From Phytophthora quininea (Eukaryota; Oomycota; Peronosporomycetes; Peronosporales; Peronosporaceae), in the NCBI GenBank assembly GCA_011947345.1, contig JAAVTG010000531.1:310001-374000 (forward strand): DNA of 64,000 bases. The letters run 5' to 3'. The translations under genes were made by a program, and so were the position numbers. Under the pieces are notes generated by a model that saw only the letters and a list, made by a program, of their open reading frames with translations, made no database searches and had not been told where the DNA came from. Shown one piece after another: positions 1 through 11,418 of this stretch (the first letter of the stretch is position 1; each line of letters begins with the position of its first letter).

Positions 1-129
1 CAGCCATTTCGAAGTCACGGAACGTGTCAGGTTCAGCGCTATCCAAGTCCAGACAACGGCGGGCCCATTGCTGCTGCGCAACACGCCTGCGTGGGTGTTC
101 GAGCATCAGCATCTTTATACACGAGCTGG

Positions 130-344
130 TCAGCACTCCATGTCATTCTCCTCCATCCCGTCAGCATCCTGGTCCTCAAAGCTCTCGTCGGCTTTGTCAC
201 TGCCACCAACCATTTCTTGTATTCCATCCTCCAGGCTCCGCAATAACTCGGCCAGGTCGTCGTCGCTTTCGTCGAGATCTTCATCGCTCGCGTCGGGTTC
301 AAAGGTGGTATCGCTCTCATTGCCCCCTTTCCAACCCGAGGGTC
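130..344 (-). other. Acidic reading-frame fragment
   Basis: An open stretch of about 70 codons on the minus strand ends in TGA at 130-132 and has no ATG of its own. It is strongly acidic, with clusters such as SDEDLDESDDDLAELL, which is not expected of random sequence. Acidic stretches of this kind occur at the ends of oomycete transposase and nuclear proteins. No catalytic motif is visible, so this is at best a fragment. From 345 to about 1100 I see no supportable gene. Confidence 0.25.
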
Positions 345-1264
345 ACTAAACGGTAGTCTACGACGGAAGTTCTTCGACGCCTGCAACACGCGAGCAACGA
401 CCCGATAGTTCAGGATCCGTCATAGTAGTACAGCCTTCGAAGCCTTCGTCCTGTCATTGACGCTCGGGAAGATCGCCAGCCCCCTCCCCCCTTCACCGAG
501 ACGCACGCGTTCAAAAGTGAAGTGACAAGCATTCGTGCGTCGTACTTAGTAGCGCCGATATGGTTGTATTGCCGCACTTAAACGGAATCACGAAGTTAGA
601 CGGTGTTTGGAACCACAAATATATCGTGGTTTTTACATGGAAATCGCGACCTTACCGAAAACTGGGCTTCCAAACACGAGCCCAATCTCTATCTAAAAAG
701 TGCGATATTGGAATCGTGCTTGTAGACAAATAATCATGAATCCAAACAGTGACAAAAAATCACAATTCAGCTCCAAGATCGCAATCCCAAAGATTCTGGT
801 TAGAGCATAATCTTTTATCGCGATTGCCCAGGTCAAAATGGCCTCCGGGAGCAGGCGGAGGGGGCGTCCTGGGACAACGACAAGGACGCCTACCTGGTTA
901 CAGCTATGACACACTAAGCACACGCGGGGAGGCGAGCAGACTGTTCTCCCGGTGTTCACGACCGGGGCTTGAGGCCAAGAAGGTAAGTTGCAAAGTGTGT
1001 GAATTAGAAAATATGCAGTTGAGACCCTTCCTACGAGCGGAGGCCCTCCATGGCCGTGCCTTCATCATGGGGGCTCTCCATGGTCTCTCGCCTTCCTCGT
1101 GGGGGGTCATCATGATTGACGTGTATCCAGGGTTTCACCTCCGTCACCCAAGGTGAGTCATCTTTGTTGACCACATATCCAGCCCTGATGCTCATTATCT
1201 GGGGGCATCATCTGGCAGCCGCCAGAACACTTCCCTCCGAAGAGTTAGCGGCGTTTGCGGCCGC

Positions 1265-1684
1265 GTGTTGGGCGAGCGAGGCGGGCAGGCTGCGACGTGG
1301 AGTGTCGAGACCCTGATTGACGAGACGGTGGTAGACGAGCTCGAGGCGTATCCGCTAATCGTAGACGAGCCGTATCTTCGCGGACGTCATCTATGTTGTG
1401 AGCGGAAAACGATTCTCCCCGCAGACTACCGGTATAACTTCGTCATTCCACACGATCTGATGACATCACTGTGTGCTATGTTGGACTCACCGTTGACAGC
1501 TGGCACCGTGTATTTAAGCAAGGAAGAGAAGCAACAAGGCCTTGTTCGGGATAACGTTATCACGATCGACCCGAACGTGAAAAGATTTCCCAGGCAAGAC
1601 GCAATACATTATTATGGTCCCCATAAGGTTACCACTGCGGCTTGCATTATGGTTGTTATAATGTGGCTACAAGACACCCCCTAA
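1265..1684 (+). pseudogene. Transposase fragment, possibly PiggyBac-like
   Basis: A 139-codon open stretch reads from mid-domain to a stop at 1682-1684. The part around GTVYLSKEEKQQG, then ITIDPNVKRFPRQDA and YYGPHKV, has the look of the C-terminal catalytic half of PiggyBac-type (DDE_Tnp_1_7) transposases of oomycetes, where a basic RxPR-like stretch precedes the last DDE segment. No start codon, upstream catalytic domain or terminal repeats are seen. The family call is a weak recognition by eye; the stretch is clearly a fragment. Confidence 0.3.
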
Positions 1685-2385
1685 CCTGTTTTGTAATGTA
1701 CATTGCAGGGATTTCGTGTACTCGATGTATGGGTTTAATTGAGTACTGCAGCAGTCAAAACAATGAATAAAAGATACGAAGTTGTTGCAGCAGGACTGGA
1801 TGACAGTTCAGCCATCTTTGAAACAGGGCGAACAGCGCTCTGTCATAAGCATACGCCATATGCGCTTGAAATGAGGAAGCGTAGAAGTACTTAGAGTTTG
1901 TATGCAACAAATAGAAATACGCGATACCGCGTATTTCTAAAAAGAAAATAATGCTAAAGACTTGTGAACTTTAACTGAAAACAGAAAACTGAATTGTTCG
2001 GCAGCCCAGCTGCCTTAGCAAACCCTACTAAAGAATATCTATAGTGTAGTGAGGGCCGACGGGTGGTCCTCACGCGTCCGCGTGACGTGCAGGTACGTGG
2101 TTGGATAAAAGACGCAGCTTTTGTCCAATAATTGTACGCTAAGCGCCCACCAAATTTTGCTCCCTTTGGCAGCCCGTAATGATTGTAAAACTTGGTTGTG
2201 TACCAAACACAAGGTGTATGCGTCTGTGTGCCGTATAGTCGGATACGACTATACGTATAGTGATGTGTGCCACACTAATTTGTGTGACCCCGTTACAATC
2301 TTGCGTGGAATTATTTGCGAGAGCAACGAGTACCTTTGGCCTTGGCGATGCTTCTATTCGGACGCGAGACAACAAACTCGTAAAT

Positions 2386-2790
2386 GAAGTTATGCCTAAG
2401 TACCGGACTTGCTTGCGAACTCGGTATCAGTTGCCGTCTAAACTTGATTTGCTGCTGTTTGATCAAATTACTGATCATTTGTGCTGCAAAGCGCAGTTAA
2501 GTGACTCGGTTGTTCGACTTTATCTCGAGTACACCGCGGACGTAGCAGGAAACTGCCTTGTTTTGAGCCCTCATGTGGTTGAACCCACAATTGGATGGCC
2601 ATCGTAGACCCCAAGGCGTTCTATTTCTGAGGTGAAATTTGTGGTCCTGCCGATAAACATCAGCCGAAACCACTTGGGCGTCATTATCGTCCGCATTAAC
2701 TATACTCATGCACCCCGTATAGAAACTTTATTGTACTAGCCACTCATCGAAGCAAATTACCAAGACGACATGGAGTTGATTTGGGAAGAT
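2386..2790 (+). pseudogene. Ulp1-like (C48) cysteine peptidase remnant
   Basis: Broken reading frames give a segment resembling the Ulp1/C48 peptidases carried by oomycete DNA transposons. At 2500-2605 there is LSDSVVRLYLEY followed by VLSPHVV, and at 2641-2740 there is VVLPINISRNHLGVIIV, matching the family pattern lPvN...HW.lvvi around the catalytic His (here HL instead of HW). A TAG at about 2746-2748 falls where the family has the Asp of YDPL. Frame changes and the stop show it is dead. The stretch from about 2800 to 3430 holds no supportable gene, only GATCGG/CGATTT-rich low-complexity sequence near 3180-3290. Confidence 0.4.
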
Positions 2791-3439
2791 GAAGATGGAT
2801 TTATAGATATTATCACAAGAATCAAGCCTCGATTATCGATTCTAAACTACCTGTAGTTTATGAGATGGAGTGGATATTGGAGCCCCAGCAACCCGACTGA
2901 CTCAGTTGTGAGTTTCCGTTATTGCCCAAGTCTATGGCTACGTCAACGATGTGAATTTTCGGACACACGCAGTCACGGCAGCTAATGTTGAGATAATGGG
3001 ATTGCAGATACTGTGGGTTTTGACAACGACTTTCGATTGAGTGTCTGTTGATGAAGGGGAAGACATTGCCGCCCGAGAGATGCACAAACTGTAATGAGAA
3101 ATCTTTGCAAAAGGAAAATATAACCCGTGGTAGTTTAGCACATTAACTGGTTAATGCAGGCCTCGAGTAGGAGTTAAATCGATCAATCTGATCGGCCGAT
3201 TTCCAGGTTTTTAGTAATCGGATCCAAACGATGAGTTTTTCGATTTTTCTGACTCAATCCGATTGATTGAAACGATAATTCGATAATCGACATCTAGCTC
3301 TAGGATGCGGACACCACCACTTCACCCCGCGGAGCGTTTTCTAGACACGTCTCCAGTACTGCGCGATCAGCTTGCGCATCTCCAGCGTGCCCTTCACGTC
3401 CGTGTACTTGATTTTGCTCTGCTTCAGACCTTCCTCACT

Positions 3440-3985
3440 CGCGCATAGGCATCAAGTACAACCTTGATGTCGAACGGCGCGAAGAAAATGGTGCTCCAGG
3501 CGCTGCTGAAGACCGGTAAGCAGGTGCTGATCCCGGCGCCGTACTGGATGAGATACCCGGAGATGGTGAAGCGGATGGTCGGGGTGCCTGTGTTCGTGCA
3601 GCACAAACACTCGGAGAAGTAGGTAATCGATCCTGTGAGGGCGAAGAAGGCTTTGGTGGCGGACCCAGCTACAGGGCTAGCTGACGTCGTGTGCGAGATC
3701 GGTGGGCCAGGCCGTCAATGTGGAGGCGATGAAGTACGAGATGGAGTGTATGGCGCTGAAGACGCTGTCCATCATGGACGCGAAGCGGAAGTACTTTGTG
3801 AAGTGGCTGCAGACGATCCCGCAGCTGGGCTTCGCGTACCCGTCATAGGCGTTCTACGTGTTCTTGGACCTGGTGTCGTACGTCGAGGAGAAGCAGCCTG
3901 CGACGGCGGACAAGGGCGACGTGGTGAAGGACGCGAGCGACTACTGCGAGTACTTGCAGCACCACTACGATGTACGCTCAATTGT
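3440..3985 (+). pseudogene. Aspartate aminotransferase pseudogene, internally deleted
   Basis: Two segments of a class I (AspC-type) aspartate aminotransferase are recognisable. At 3449-3622 the frame has SNGAKKMVLQALL and then LIPAPYWMRYPEMVK, the conserved SNGAKQ and IPAPYW(V)SYPEM blocks. At about 3695-3971 the C-terminal domain follows, with RKYFVKWL and AFYVFLDLVSYVEE. The roughly 150 residues between them, including the PLP-binding lysine, are missing. A TAG sits just before AFYVF where the family has Gly, and another stop closes the first segment. It is therefore an inactive, truncated copy, probably derived from a functional paralogue elsewhere and trapped among transposon remnants. 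Confidence 0.75.
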
Positions 3986-4109
3986 GCTCGTTGATAATCC
4001 TCAAACTAGCCAAATATTCTTCCTCTGCTTTCTTAATTTCATTTCAGAGGTAAAGGGGCCAGTTTGATCGAATGGATAATCGATTTGAATAGTGTCATCC
4101 GGAGCCCAA

Positions 4110-5900
4110 CTTCACGTTGACCTTTGTTGCAGTTCGTGCGGCCATGCAGAGACCTCCCGCTGACAGCGATGGGAGTCTCCCGGAAGATATAGCTCCAAAC
4201 AGCAGCGGTTCCAACGATAGTCCTGTTGATGGCGCGCTGCAGGAAGGTCTGCTTCCTCGTCAACATCGCCTGACAGGCGGGCCAGCAAGAAGTGCGCGAA
4301 ATTTTGGGATTGCGTCAATGATCTTGATGACGGCACATACAAATGGCGCTCCTTTTCAAAGTAGAAGTCGAGCAAATTTACCATTCGTATGCTCACAGTA
4401 CCCGGAAGTGCCATGTATACAACAAACACCATATCAACATTGACGGCCACATGAATTCAAGTACACCCGATCTTGGGTTCACCGTTAAACATAGAACTAC
4501 TGGTTTTGATAAAACTGCCGGGGATAATGCGCTCGTCAGGTGGATCGTACAGGACGATCAACCTTTACAGTAGTCGACCAAGAAGCCTTTGTGGCATTTT
4601 GCGAGTCTTTGAACCATGCGTGCCGCCAAACGCTTCGGAAGCGAATCATAACACGGTGGAAAATCGAAAAGGATCTAACTTGCGAAATGGTGCTGCGTCA
4701 AATAGGTTCCAGTCGGGCAGGCCTTACCACCGACCCGTGGACTTCTGCAGAGAAACGGGGTTACATGGTTGTAACTATTCACTGGATTGACAATGAATGG
4801 GCTTTGCATGACTTGATTTTGGGGTTGATCAGGGTTGAATACCCGCACTCGGGGAGCTGGCTATCGTTCCACCTCATCGATGTCGTGAATGCCATGGATG
4901 GCAAGCTGCTGAGCTCTATCTGGACTGCGACAACTGACAACGCAAAAATCAATCCAACTAAGGTCACCGAGCTCAATGCGCATTTATCGGAAGCACTGGA
5001 GCAGAATGCACAATTAACCATGCCGTCGCCAGCAAGTGAATTGCGTGAAAGCAGTTCTTTCACGTCTCGAGGTACGATGCATGGCTCACGTTCTTCAACT
5101 GGCGGTGATGGCCGGACTGAAGCGATGCCTCACTGTCAACACGAATATTGGACCACCTGAGACATTACAAAGGCGTTGTCAGAGTCTACAGCGACGATGG
5201 AGGCGTTTGGCTGCGTGTGTAAATCGTTAGTGGTCGAGACCAAGGCTCCTGAAGTTGACTGCATGTTTCACTGGAACAGCACGTGGGCGATGGTTTCGTC
5301 GGTGATTGAGCTGAGAACACCAATCGAAGAGTTGCTGCGGAGGATCCGAGACAAGAGTGCTGGCTACACGAGCCTAGGGATAACGCATCGGTACAGCTTA
5401 CGGAACAGATCGATGAGCCAACATGTCACAGTTGCCATTTCGCGATTTCTTGACTCCAGTAAAAAGCTGCGATGCTTTTAATGCCGGGAAAAAGCTATCC
5501 TACTTTTGGCAAGTCGTTAGTTGTGTGTGATATGGTCTCGAAGCATGCTGGACGAACCTCACCAGATACAACATCGCCATACACGAAAGCTTTCGCTGAA
5601 GGTTTTAAGACGAAGCTTGATAAGTGCTGGACTCCAGTAAATAATCTTGTAGCCTTTATTGCAGCAGCACTTGATCCTCCAGCAAAGCTTCGTTTGCCCA
5701 AACTTATCGACGGCATGAAAGTTGTAAAGACGTACGTCATCGATAAGTACAGCACTAACTACCGAGAAGCTTTACCAGTCGCTGAGGTTGTCATGGTTCT
5801 GTCCAATTACGCTGGGAGAGTATCGATTCGACCAAAACTGTGTCGTCAGGCAATGTCCACCCAGCGCCGAGAAACTGCACGATCTTGCGGTGTTTGATCT
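4110..5900 (+). pseudogene. hAT-superfamily (BED-type) transposase, decayed
   Basis: Successive frames on the plus strand reproduce an oomycete hAT transposase. ALVRWIVQDDQPL and AFVAFCESLN lie at about 4525-4615. LTTDPWTSAEKRGYMVVTI lies at about 4720-4780, followed by an EYPHSG-SWLS-HLIDVV block and a TTDNAKIN block at about 4928-4955. A WNSTWAM block sits near 5270-5290. A C-terminal part (YPTFGKSLVVCDMVSKH, then AFIAAALDPPAKLR) lies at 5490-5710. At least four frame changes and stops separate these parts. TTDxW and the following Asp block belong to the RNase-H-like catalytic fold. No terminal inverted repeats or target-site duplication could be identified by eye. The element is non-autonomous today. 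Confidence 0.8.
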
Positions 5901-8500
5901 GAGCCTTTGTGGGAGTTCACAAGCCAAACCCTCATAAGTAGCTACGTCAACTAGCTCAGATGTTGCCAGCTGCTTTGTTACCAATTGCTGGTTATCAAGA
6001 CGAGCAACACTGGAATCTGTCGCGAGCCACACCATGTGGAGCTGCCCATCGGTAAGTTGAGCGCTGAGTTGCGCACGTTTGCCCCGCCCCGTAATGGCGA
6101 CATTAGGCCCGCTGAGCAGATGCAACGGAAAGGTGTCCAAACCACTGTATTCACCATCGCCGACAATACATCGATACAAGAATTATTCCTTTCAGAAACA
6201 GAACATCAATCCCAGTCAAGCGCCACTCCCATAGACACACTAACAACAATACTCGAAAGCCGCACTATAGAAGTAGTACTATTGGAGCGCTTGATAAACT
6301 GATCAACACTGATAGCAGACGCTCGACTGCCACTGGTGTGACGTCAAAATACCAGTACTTGCGATAAAATCTAGTTAGCTCCAGTGCTACTACCACCCAG
6401 TGGACAAGGTGCTGCGTTTGACAAGAGTAAAGCGTCGCGATTCCAGCACAGTATTGCCATCACAATACCCGCTTAAACTACTTCGATCGGCCGACGATTT
6501 GCACACAACAACTGGGGTCGTCACATAGAACAAAAGCATCAGATGCTGCCTTGCCACCGACGTATGTATCTGCAGGACTCCTGTTTCTAAGGCAGTTATG
6601 TCATTATCGATTTCGAATGCTGTGTCGTAATACCCACGTTGCTGCGATTCGTAACACGTCATCACTTGTTTCGAGAGAGATTGAGGCACTCGCCGGTCTG
6701 TATAACAAGTGAATTGTTCCTGTGCTTCATTGCCACCTTTATCCCTTCTGTTAACCTAATGCTTGAAAATCGAAATTGTGGAATATGGGGACTTCGAGCC
6801 ATGCTCGAACATCATCCGGTGCAGCTCGTACCACGTGGAAGAGTTTTACTGAAGTCGTAAGCTGCGGTTCTAACCTTCCATATACTCGCAATAGCTGAAG
6901 CTAGTGCCACAAGTCCCAGGTGGAGGCGGAGTGCCCCATGTCTACAAGGCTAACGGTGCTAGTTGGATCCAATAAAACCTCTTGCAAGATAGTTCGTCGG
7001 ATGCATATTTTATAACTTGGTTCATCTGTATTCATTAATGTGATGACTTTCCTGGGCACCAAACGTGACAGATTGGCGACTAATCTGGGTCTTATAGTTG
7101 GAATGCATGCGCAACTTGCGCAGAACATTCGTGCAGATATAATGGTCACAAACGGGACTCTGGGCATACTTCATATAAAGAGATTCTGACTTTCGGCGAA
7201 TCGAAATAGATGAGGGGCGATAGCAGGCTGAGATCCCTTTCTACCAACAGATATATCATCTGAACGTGGTGGTACAATAAAAGCTAACGGCGTGACACTC
7301 GGGTCTTGACAGTGGCGTCTCCAACACTGTCTCTTACATAGCACTATTGTAATAACATGCCTCCTAATCGTTTGTTGCAATGGTGGTTGCTTGAAATTCG
7401 AGCTGAGAGCTTTGCAAAACTCGGCAAACACGTCTTGACAAACGGGAGAGAAATGGTACGAATTTCCCCTCATCAACCTACTTACTACACCATCCGCACC
7501 GCCGCCAATAACGGTGAGTTTGCTAATGGACAGGGCATTTCGTCGCTAGTGTCTGGCAGCATTGTCCGATCCTAAACGGATCGACAAGACGACAGTCCAG
7601 TATCTCAGCTCTGTTAACGTAGCTGATTCCAGGGCCTTGTATTTTGAGACGGCACGTCAAATAGTTCATTTGGTCAGATTACCAGCGCTCCACTCGCTCA
7701 CGGGCTGATTTCCTACATGAGATAAGATCGTGAGCGGGCAGGTGGCATCGTCGACCTCCGCAACTAGTACTTTAGGGGATAATGGTGCACTCCGTGCAGG
7801 TGGTAGGCTATGGCACCCAACAATAGCAAATGGCCTACTTGACAGAATTGTCGATATGTAGGATATTCCATTAAGTTGTCTCCTCCCGACATCTCCACGT
7901 GTTTTTTTAGCCTGTTTAACACCGCATTTTGCGAGCAAGACATTTTTTTCTGCATAAAATAGTTGATACAACAAATGAACATTCACAACATGTACACCAC
8001 ACACACAAATACGAAAAACAACATCGATCTTTTGGTCAACTTGGCAGTCTTTCATTTGACACCATTTCGTCGCGTTAAAATGGCTATGAATAATTATTAG
8101 CGATTGTTCTTTCCAGATATTTTATCCTCTATGTTAGGGTCTATAACTTACTTGAGTCCACTATAAAATAGAATTACCTATTAACTAAAACAGCGGCTCA
8201 TTTCTCCCTACAACAATACCGAAATTTGTGACTACTTGGCTTTGGAGTTCATTATCATCATCGGTAAGGGTGGAACAGCGGTCCCTCTTCCCGATCTTAA
8301 TCTCGACGAGTGCTTATCCGTTTGACCTGCGCGTGCATGCGTTAACTCCAGTGCGTCTTCTCCTTTGTCGTGCAGCTCCTGAGGCCACCTGCAATTGCTC
8401 TCCGACAGAAGCAGCTGAGATACGCATGTGTGGCGGTATGCTGCCATTTTTTAAGATATAATATTCTAGTGTTCCTGAATAATTATGCGTTTGTAATGTA
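5901..8500. other. Degenerate region without supportable gene
   Basis: No convincing gene is seen. On the minus strand at 7171-7476 an open stretch contains FAEFCKALSSNFKQPP and QTIRRHVITI, reminiscent of the hAT segment before the catalytic core, so this may be a second hAT relic in the opposite orientation. The short open stretches at 6390-6860, 7666-8055 and 8228-8461 lack recognisable motifs and look random. Base composition is AT-richer than in the gene-dense part. Confidence 0.35.
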
Positions 8501-8532
8501 AGTAGGCTCACAGTTTCTGCATGTAAGTAGGT

Positions 8533-8766
8533 ATGGAATCGAACGTAGTGATCCTCAGCGCAACGGCTGCTAGGCCGGAAGCTCTGTCCGGTGATGATAT
8601 TCCAGAAGACCGAGTTTTAAAGGCGCTTTTGACAGCTCGTAAAGGCAATATTGAGCGTCGCCCTCGTGGAGAACCATCCAAGCAGTTAACATTTACATTG
8701 GGAGAGCAGTTCGACGCTTTACGTGGCCGAATTCGTGCACTTATGGTAAACCCACCGTCTGAATGA
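8533..8766 (+). CDS. Hypothetical short ORF
   Basis: It starts at an ATG and encodes 77 residues rich in Arg and Glu, with no membrane segment, Cys pairs or signal peptide. I do not recognise it. It lies about 120 bp before another unexplained open stretch (8884-9430), and the two may be parts of one mobile-element or repeat-borne gene, because both sit in the repeat-rich block. Codon use looks coding-like (many GC-ending codons in the second half), but support is thin. Confidence 0.3.
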   Translation: MESNVVILSATAARPEALSGDDIPEDRVLKALLTARKGNIERRPRGEPSKQLTFTLGEQFDALRGRIRALMVNPPSE

Positions 8767-8883
8767 TGACCAAATTTATTATAGGGCGAGCAAAGGTGCC
8801 GCGCAAAGTGGAAGTGACCGAGAAAATTTTGGAGCCATGCTAGTCCAGCGAGTGAAGAGAGTGTCTCGTAAAGAGTAAACAAC

Positions 8884-9420
8884 GTGGGGCACGATATAAT
8901 TAGGAACTTGCAGTTCGAGCTCTACGTGAATTATCGTGGAAATGAAATAGCAATTCCCACCATACACAGAGCTACGGCGTCGCGCATTAGGAATGCAATA
9001 AGAGCAATAGAGCGGTATCAACGGGAACAAGGGGCCAATTTAGGGTCAGTTACTCTGAATCACGTAGTGACGTCACATGCAAGACAACCCGATGGGACCG
9101 AGTTCAGGATGCCCGAGGACAATTCCACGCGTCAGGCACTGGCACTGGACGAAGCAGTAGGGCACTTAGAGGCAGAGACAAATGTAAGGCGACAGGCTCA
9201 TCAAGCCAACAATTCGCAGCAATCCGCCTGGAACTGAACAATACCTGGAACGATTTTCGGGTTGACGTAGTGAGCTTGCGGCGCGCAGTTGGTTTGCCAG
9301 CGCACAACGTTTTTCACGAGGAATTCAATCACGGGTTTGTACCTGTAGACGTTCCTGAGGACGACATAGAAGAAGCTGATTATTTGCTCGAAGGTGGATA
9401 GCAGACAGCGATAACTAGGT
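8884..9420 (+). pseudogene. Hypothetical protein fragment, frameshifted
   Basis: An open stretch of 117 codons (8884-9237) has no in-frame ATG at its start and contains basic helical sequence (ASRIRNAIRAIERYQREQG). At about 9225-9240 the apparent coding potential moves to another frame, which runs on through FRVDVVSLRRAVGLP to an acidic end (VPEDDIEEADYLLEGG) and a TAG just after 9400. It resembles internal ORFs of oomycete repeat families, but I cannot name a family. Confidence 0.3.
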
Positions 9421-9469
9421 AGTTGATTTAGCAAGAAGCTACCGAATCCCCAAACGCCGAACGACGTAA

Positions 9470-10200
9470 ACTTGTTCTATCATATCCGCTGTGTCCGTAC
9501 ACTGCTAGCAAATCCATCTCCGTGTCTCGCGTGTATGCTTTCATTGCTACAGTCAGCACTTCGTCTGGATAACTTGGAATCACTGGACTGGCGTAACGTT
9601 GGACCTGCTGCTTCAGAGAGACAAAACATAACTCAATAGGATTTAGTTACGAGCAGTAGGGAGGTAGAAAAAGAAGACGAGCACCCGTCTGATGAATCAC
9701 GGCCTCGAGCTCTCGGTACAGATAAATTTTCGCATTGCCCATGATGACGATCGAATTCGGGAGGGGCCAAGGGTTCAGCAACGGAATGACATTCTTCACG
9801 ACGGTGCTACGAAAAGACGAACGGGTAAACGTTTCTTCGGTAGACTCCCAGGAAATGAAGCCGCTGTGGTCAACTGGCATTTTTCTCGAGGGAATGGGAG
9901 TCGTATCACGCATTTAGTATTGCATAGCGACCAACCATACCTTCGGTACGTGTGCCTTCCGTCCTTTGAAGCTTTGTCAACGAAAATGAGCTGCTCTGGA
10001 AATGAATAAGTTGCTGTGAACTTTGCTTTGTAGTTTGCAATCTAGTAAATCCAATGTTAGAAGGTTAAACGGTGATTTCTGCGTGTTAAAAAACAGCATA
10101 CCTCTGATGGAACACCCTCCCTCGCACCCCGCGTGATGCCGGTTTTGCATAAATTTCTGCACACCACAACTGACTTTGCCGGTTCAATCCAACAAAAATC
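9470..10200 (-). pseudogene. Tc1/mariner-like (IS630-type) DDE transposase remnant
   Basis: The minus strand carries the catalytic C-terminal half of a Tc1/IS630-like DDE transposase. VIPLLNPWPLPNSIVIMGNA gives the second Asp/Asn block, normally IVMDNAxxH, here GN instead of DN. This is followed by ELEAVIHQTGARLLFLPPYC and then, after an in-frame stop, LNPIE, the third catalytic Glu block. Upstream, at 9980-10200, are broken remains of the first catalytic part. The Asp-to-Gly change in the middle block and the stop show it is inactive. Terminal repeats are not obvious. Confidence 0.7.
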
Positions 10201-10276
10201 TTGTATTTCTAAATAAATAGTATTTTTAAATTATACTTGTTTCAAAAACAGAAATTATGATCATGCTAAAATTAAA

Positions 10277-11267
10277 ATGGCGAGTGCAGCTATCGGTCGA
10301 CGCGGGGCGGCGCTGGCTCAGGGCGTTCTCGTGACTGTGCATGACTTGTATGGCGGCTCTTTGCCACTGCGTCCGCTGGAGCTGTATCTACAAATGGTGC
10401 GGGGCTACGATGTGCAGCCATTTCGCTTCCGTCCGCGGCAGCAGGTACGATCCATTTGATGCGCATCCAGTTGACACGTTCTGACGGTGAAAGCATTCGC
10501 AGGACTTGGCCACCTCTGGAAAAGGTGTAGTATTTCGCCAGTACAGTTTTTTTAATTGAATGACGCCACCGACGATACCTGAACAGCTCTAGCAGAGTTC
10601 CTCAAGAGCCAAAAGCCTCACACGGTCGACGAATCCATTAATTTTGTGACGCATGGATACGGCGCGCTGGTGCTGCGGGTGCGTGGAATGCAATGGAGTA
10701 GCTTAAAAGTGATGCAGTAGTTCTCAAGGCAAGTCGTATGAATGCAACAGGAAGCTTTTCGCCTCGTGGACTGGAATTACACGAAATTCAAAGTGGTCAT
10801 GCTGTCGCCTCCCAATCGAGGGTGAGGAAGAGCTTTGTGATAGTTCTCTTGCGATTCTCAGACTGATTGTTTGTGCTTTTGCAGTATTCGCTACCACAAA
10901 ATGCAGAAAAATATATTGGCGTGGCTGGGTATGGCGGGGTAGCAGCCGAAGAATTGGCGGCGTTGTCCACGGAGGAATTGGACGAACGACTCGGAAAACT
11001 GCCACGACGATGTTTCCCGTTGGTTCTAGCTGGGAAGCTGTGTCTGAACCCGTTCAACCAGCAGAATTACCCGAACGACGGCCTCGTCATGGTCGAGGAG
11101 ACAGAAATGCCCGGCGAGTTCCGCCAGCAGGTAAAGTACCACAGCTATTTCTCCTGTATGCCGGCGCTCAGTTGACACATCTTGTGCAGATTGTAGGCGC
11201 GACACACTACTCGATGCCGTCTCACCCAACAGCCATTGGACTCACGTACTCGTTTCTCGAAGCATGA
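10277..11267 (+). CDS. Alpha/beta-hydrolase-fold protein lacking the serine nucleophile
   Basis: Six exons are proposed: 10277-10444, 10503-10524, 10596-10678, 10751-10821, 10885-11130 and 11190-11267, all with GT-AG borders. The N-terminus has the hydrolase start VLVTVHDLYGGSLPLRPLEL, where the family has VLVHGLxGS. The nucleophile elbow reads FVTHGYGALVLR instead of FVTHSxGGLVLR, so the catalytic Ser is Gly. VMLSPPNRG matches the usual VMLGxPNxGS. The last exon has ATHYSMPSHP, the position of the catalytic His, before a final FLEA helix. Phases agree except at the exon 4/5 join, where one G of a G run appears to be missing. The fold call is fairly secure; loss of activity is inferred from the elbow. 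Confidence 0.7.
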
Positions 11268-11418
11268 ACCTTCCAACGTGGGGAACTCCCGCTGTGAAAG
11301 CACGGGGAGATTTATTAACACGATTCTCAGCGCGACAGTCGTTCCTATCTATGAGGGCGTTCGCCCGAATTGCTGGTCTTGAAGCGATTCCCAAATAAAT
11401 AAGACGAGCGTAATGACG

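Noticed and set aside
3635..3994. 119-codon open frame on the plus strand through the AspAT pseudogene
   Set aside because: It is a shadow frame: GC-rich, low-complexity translation without motifs, while the AspAT similarity lies in other frames.
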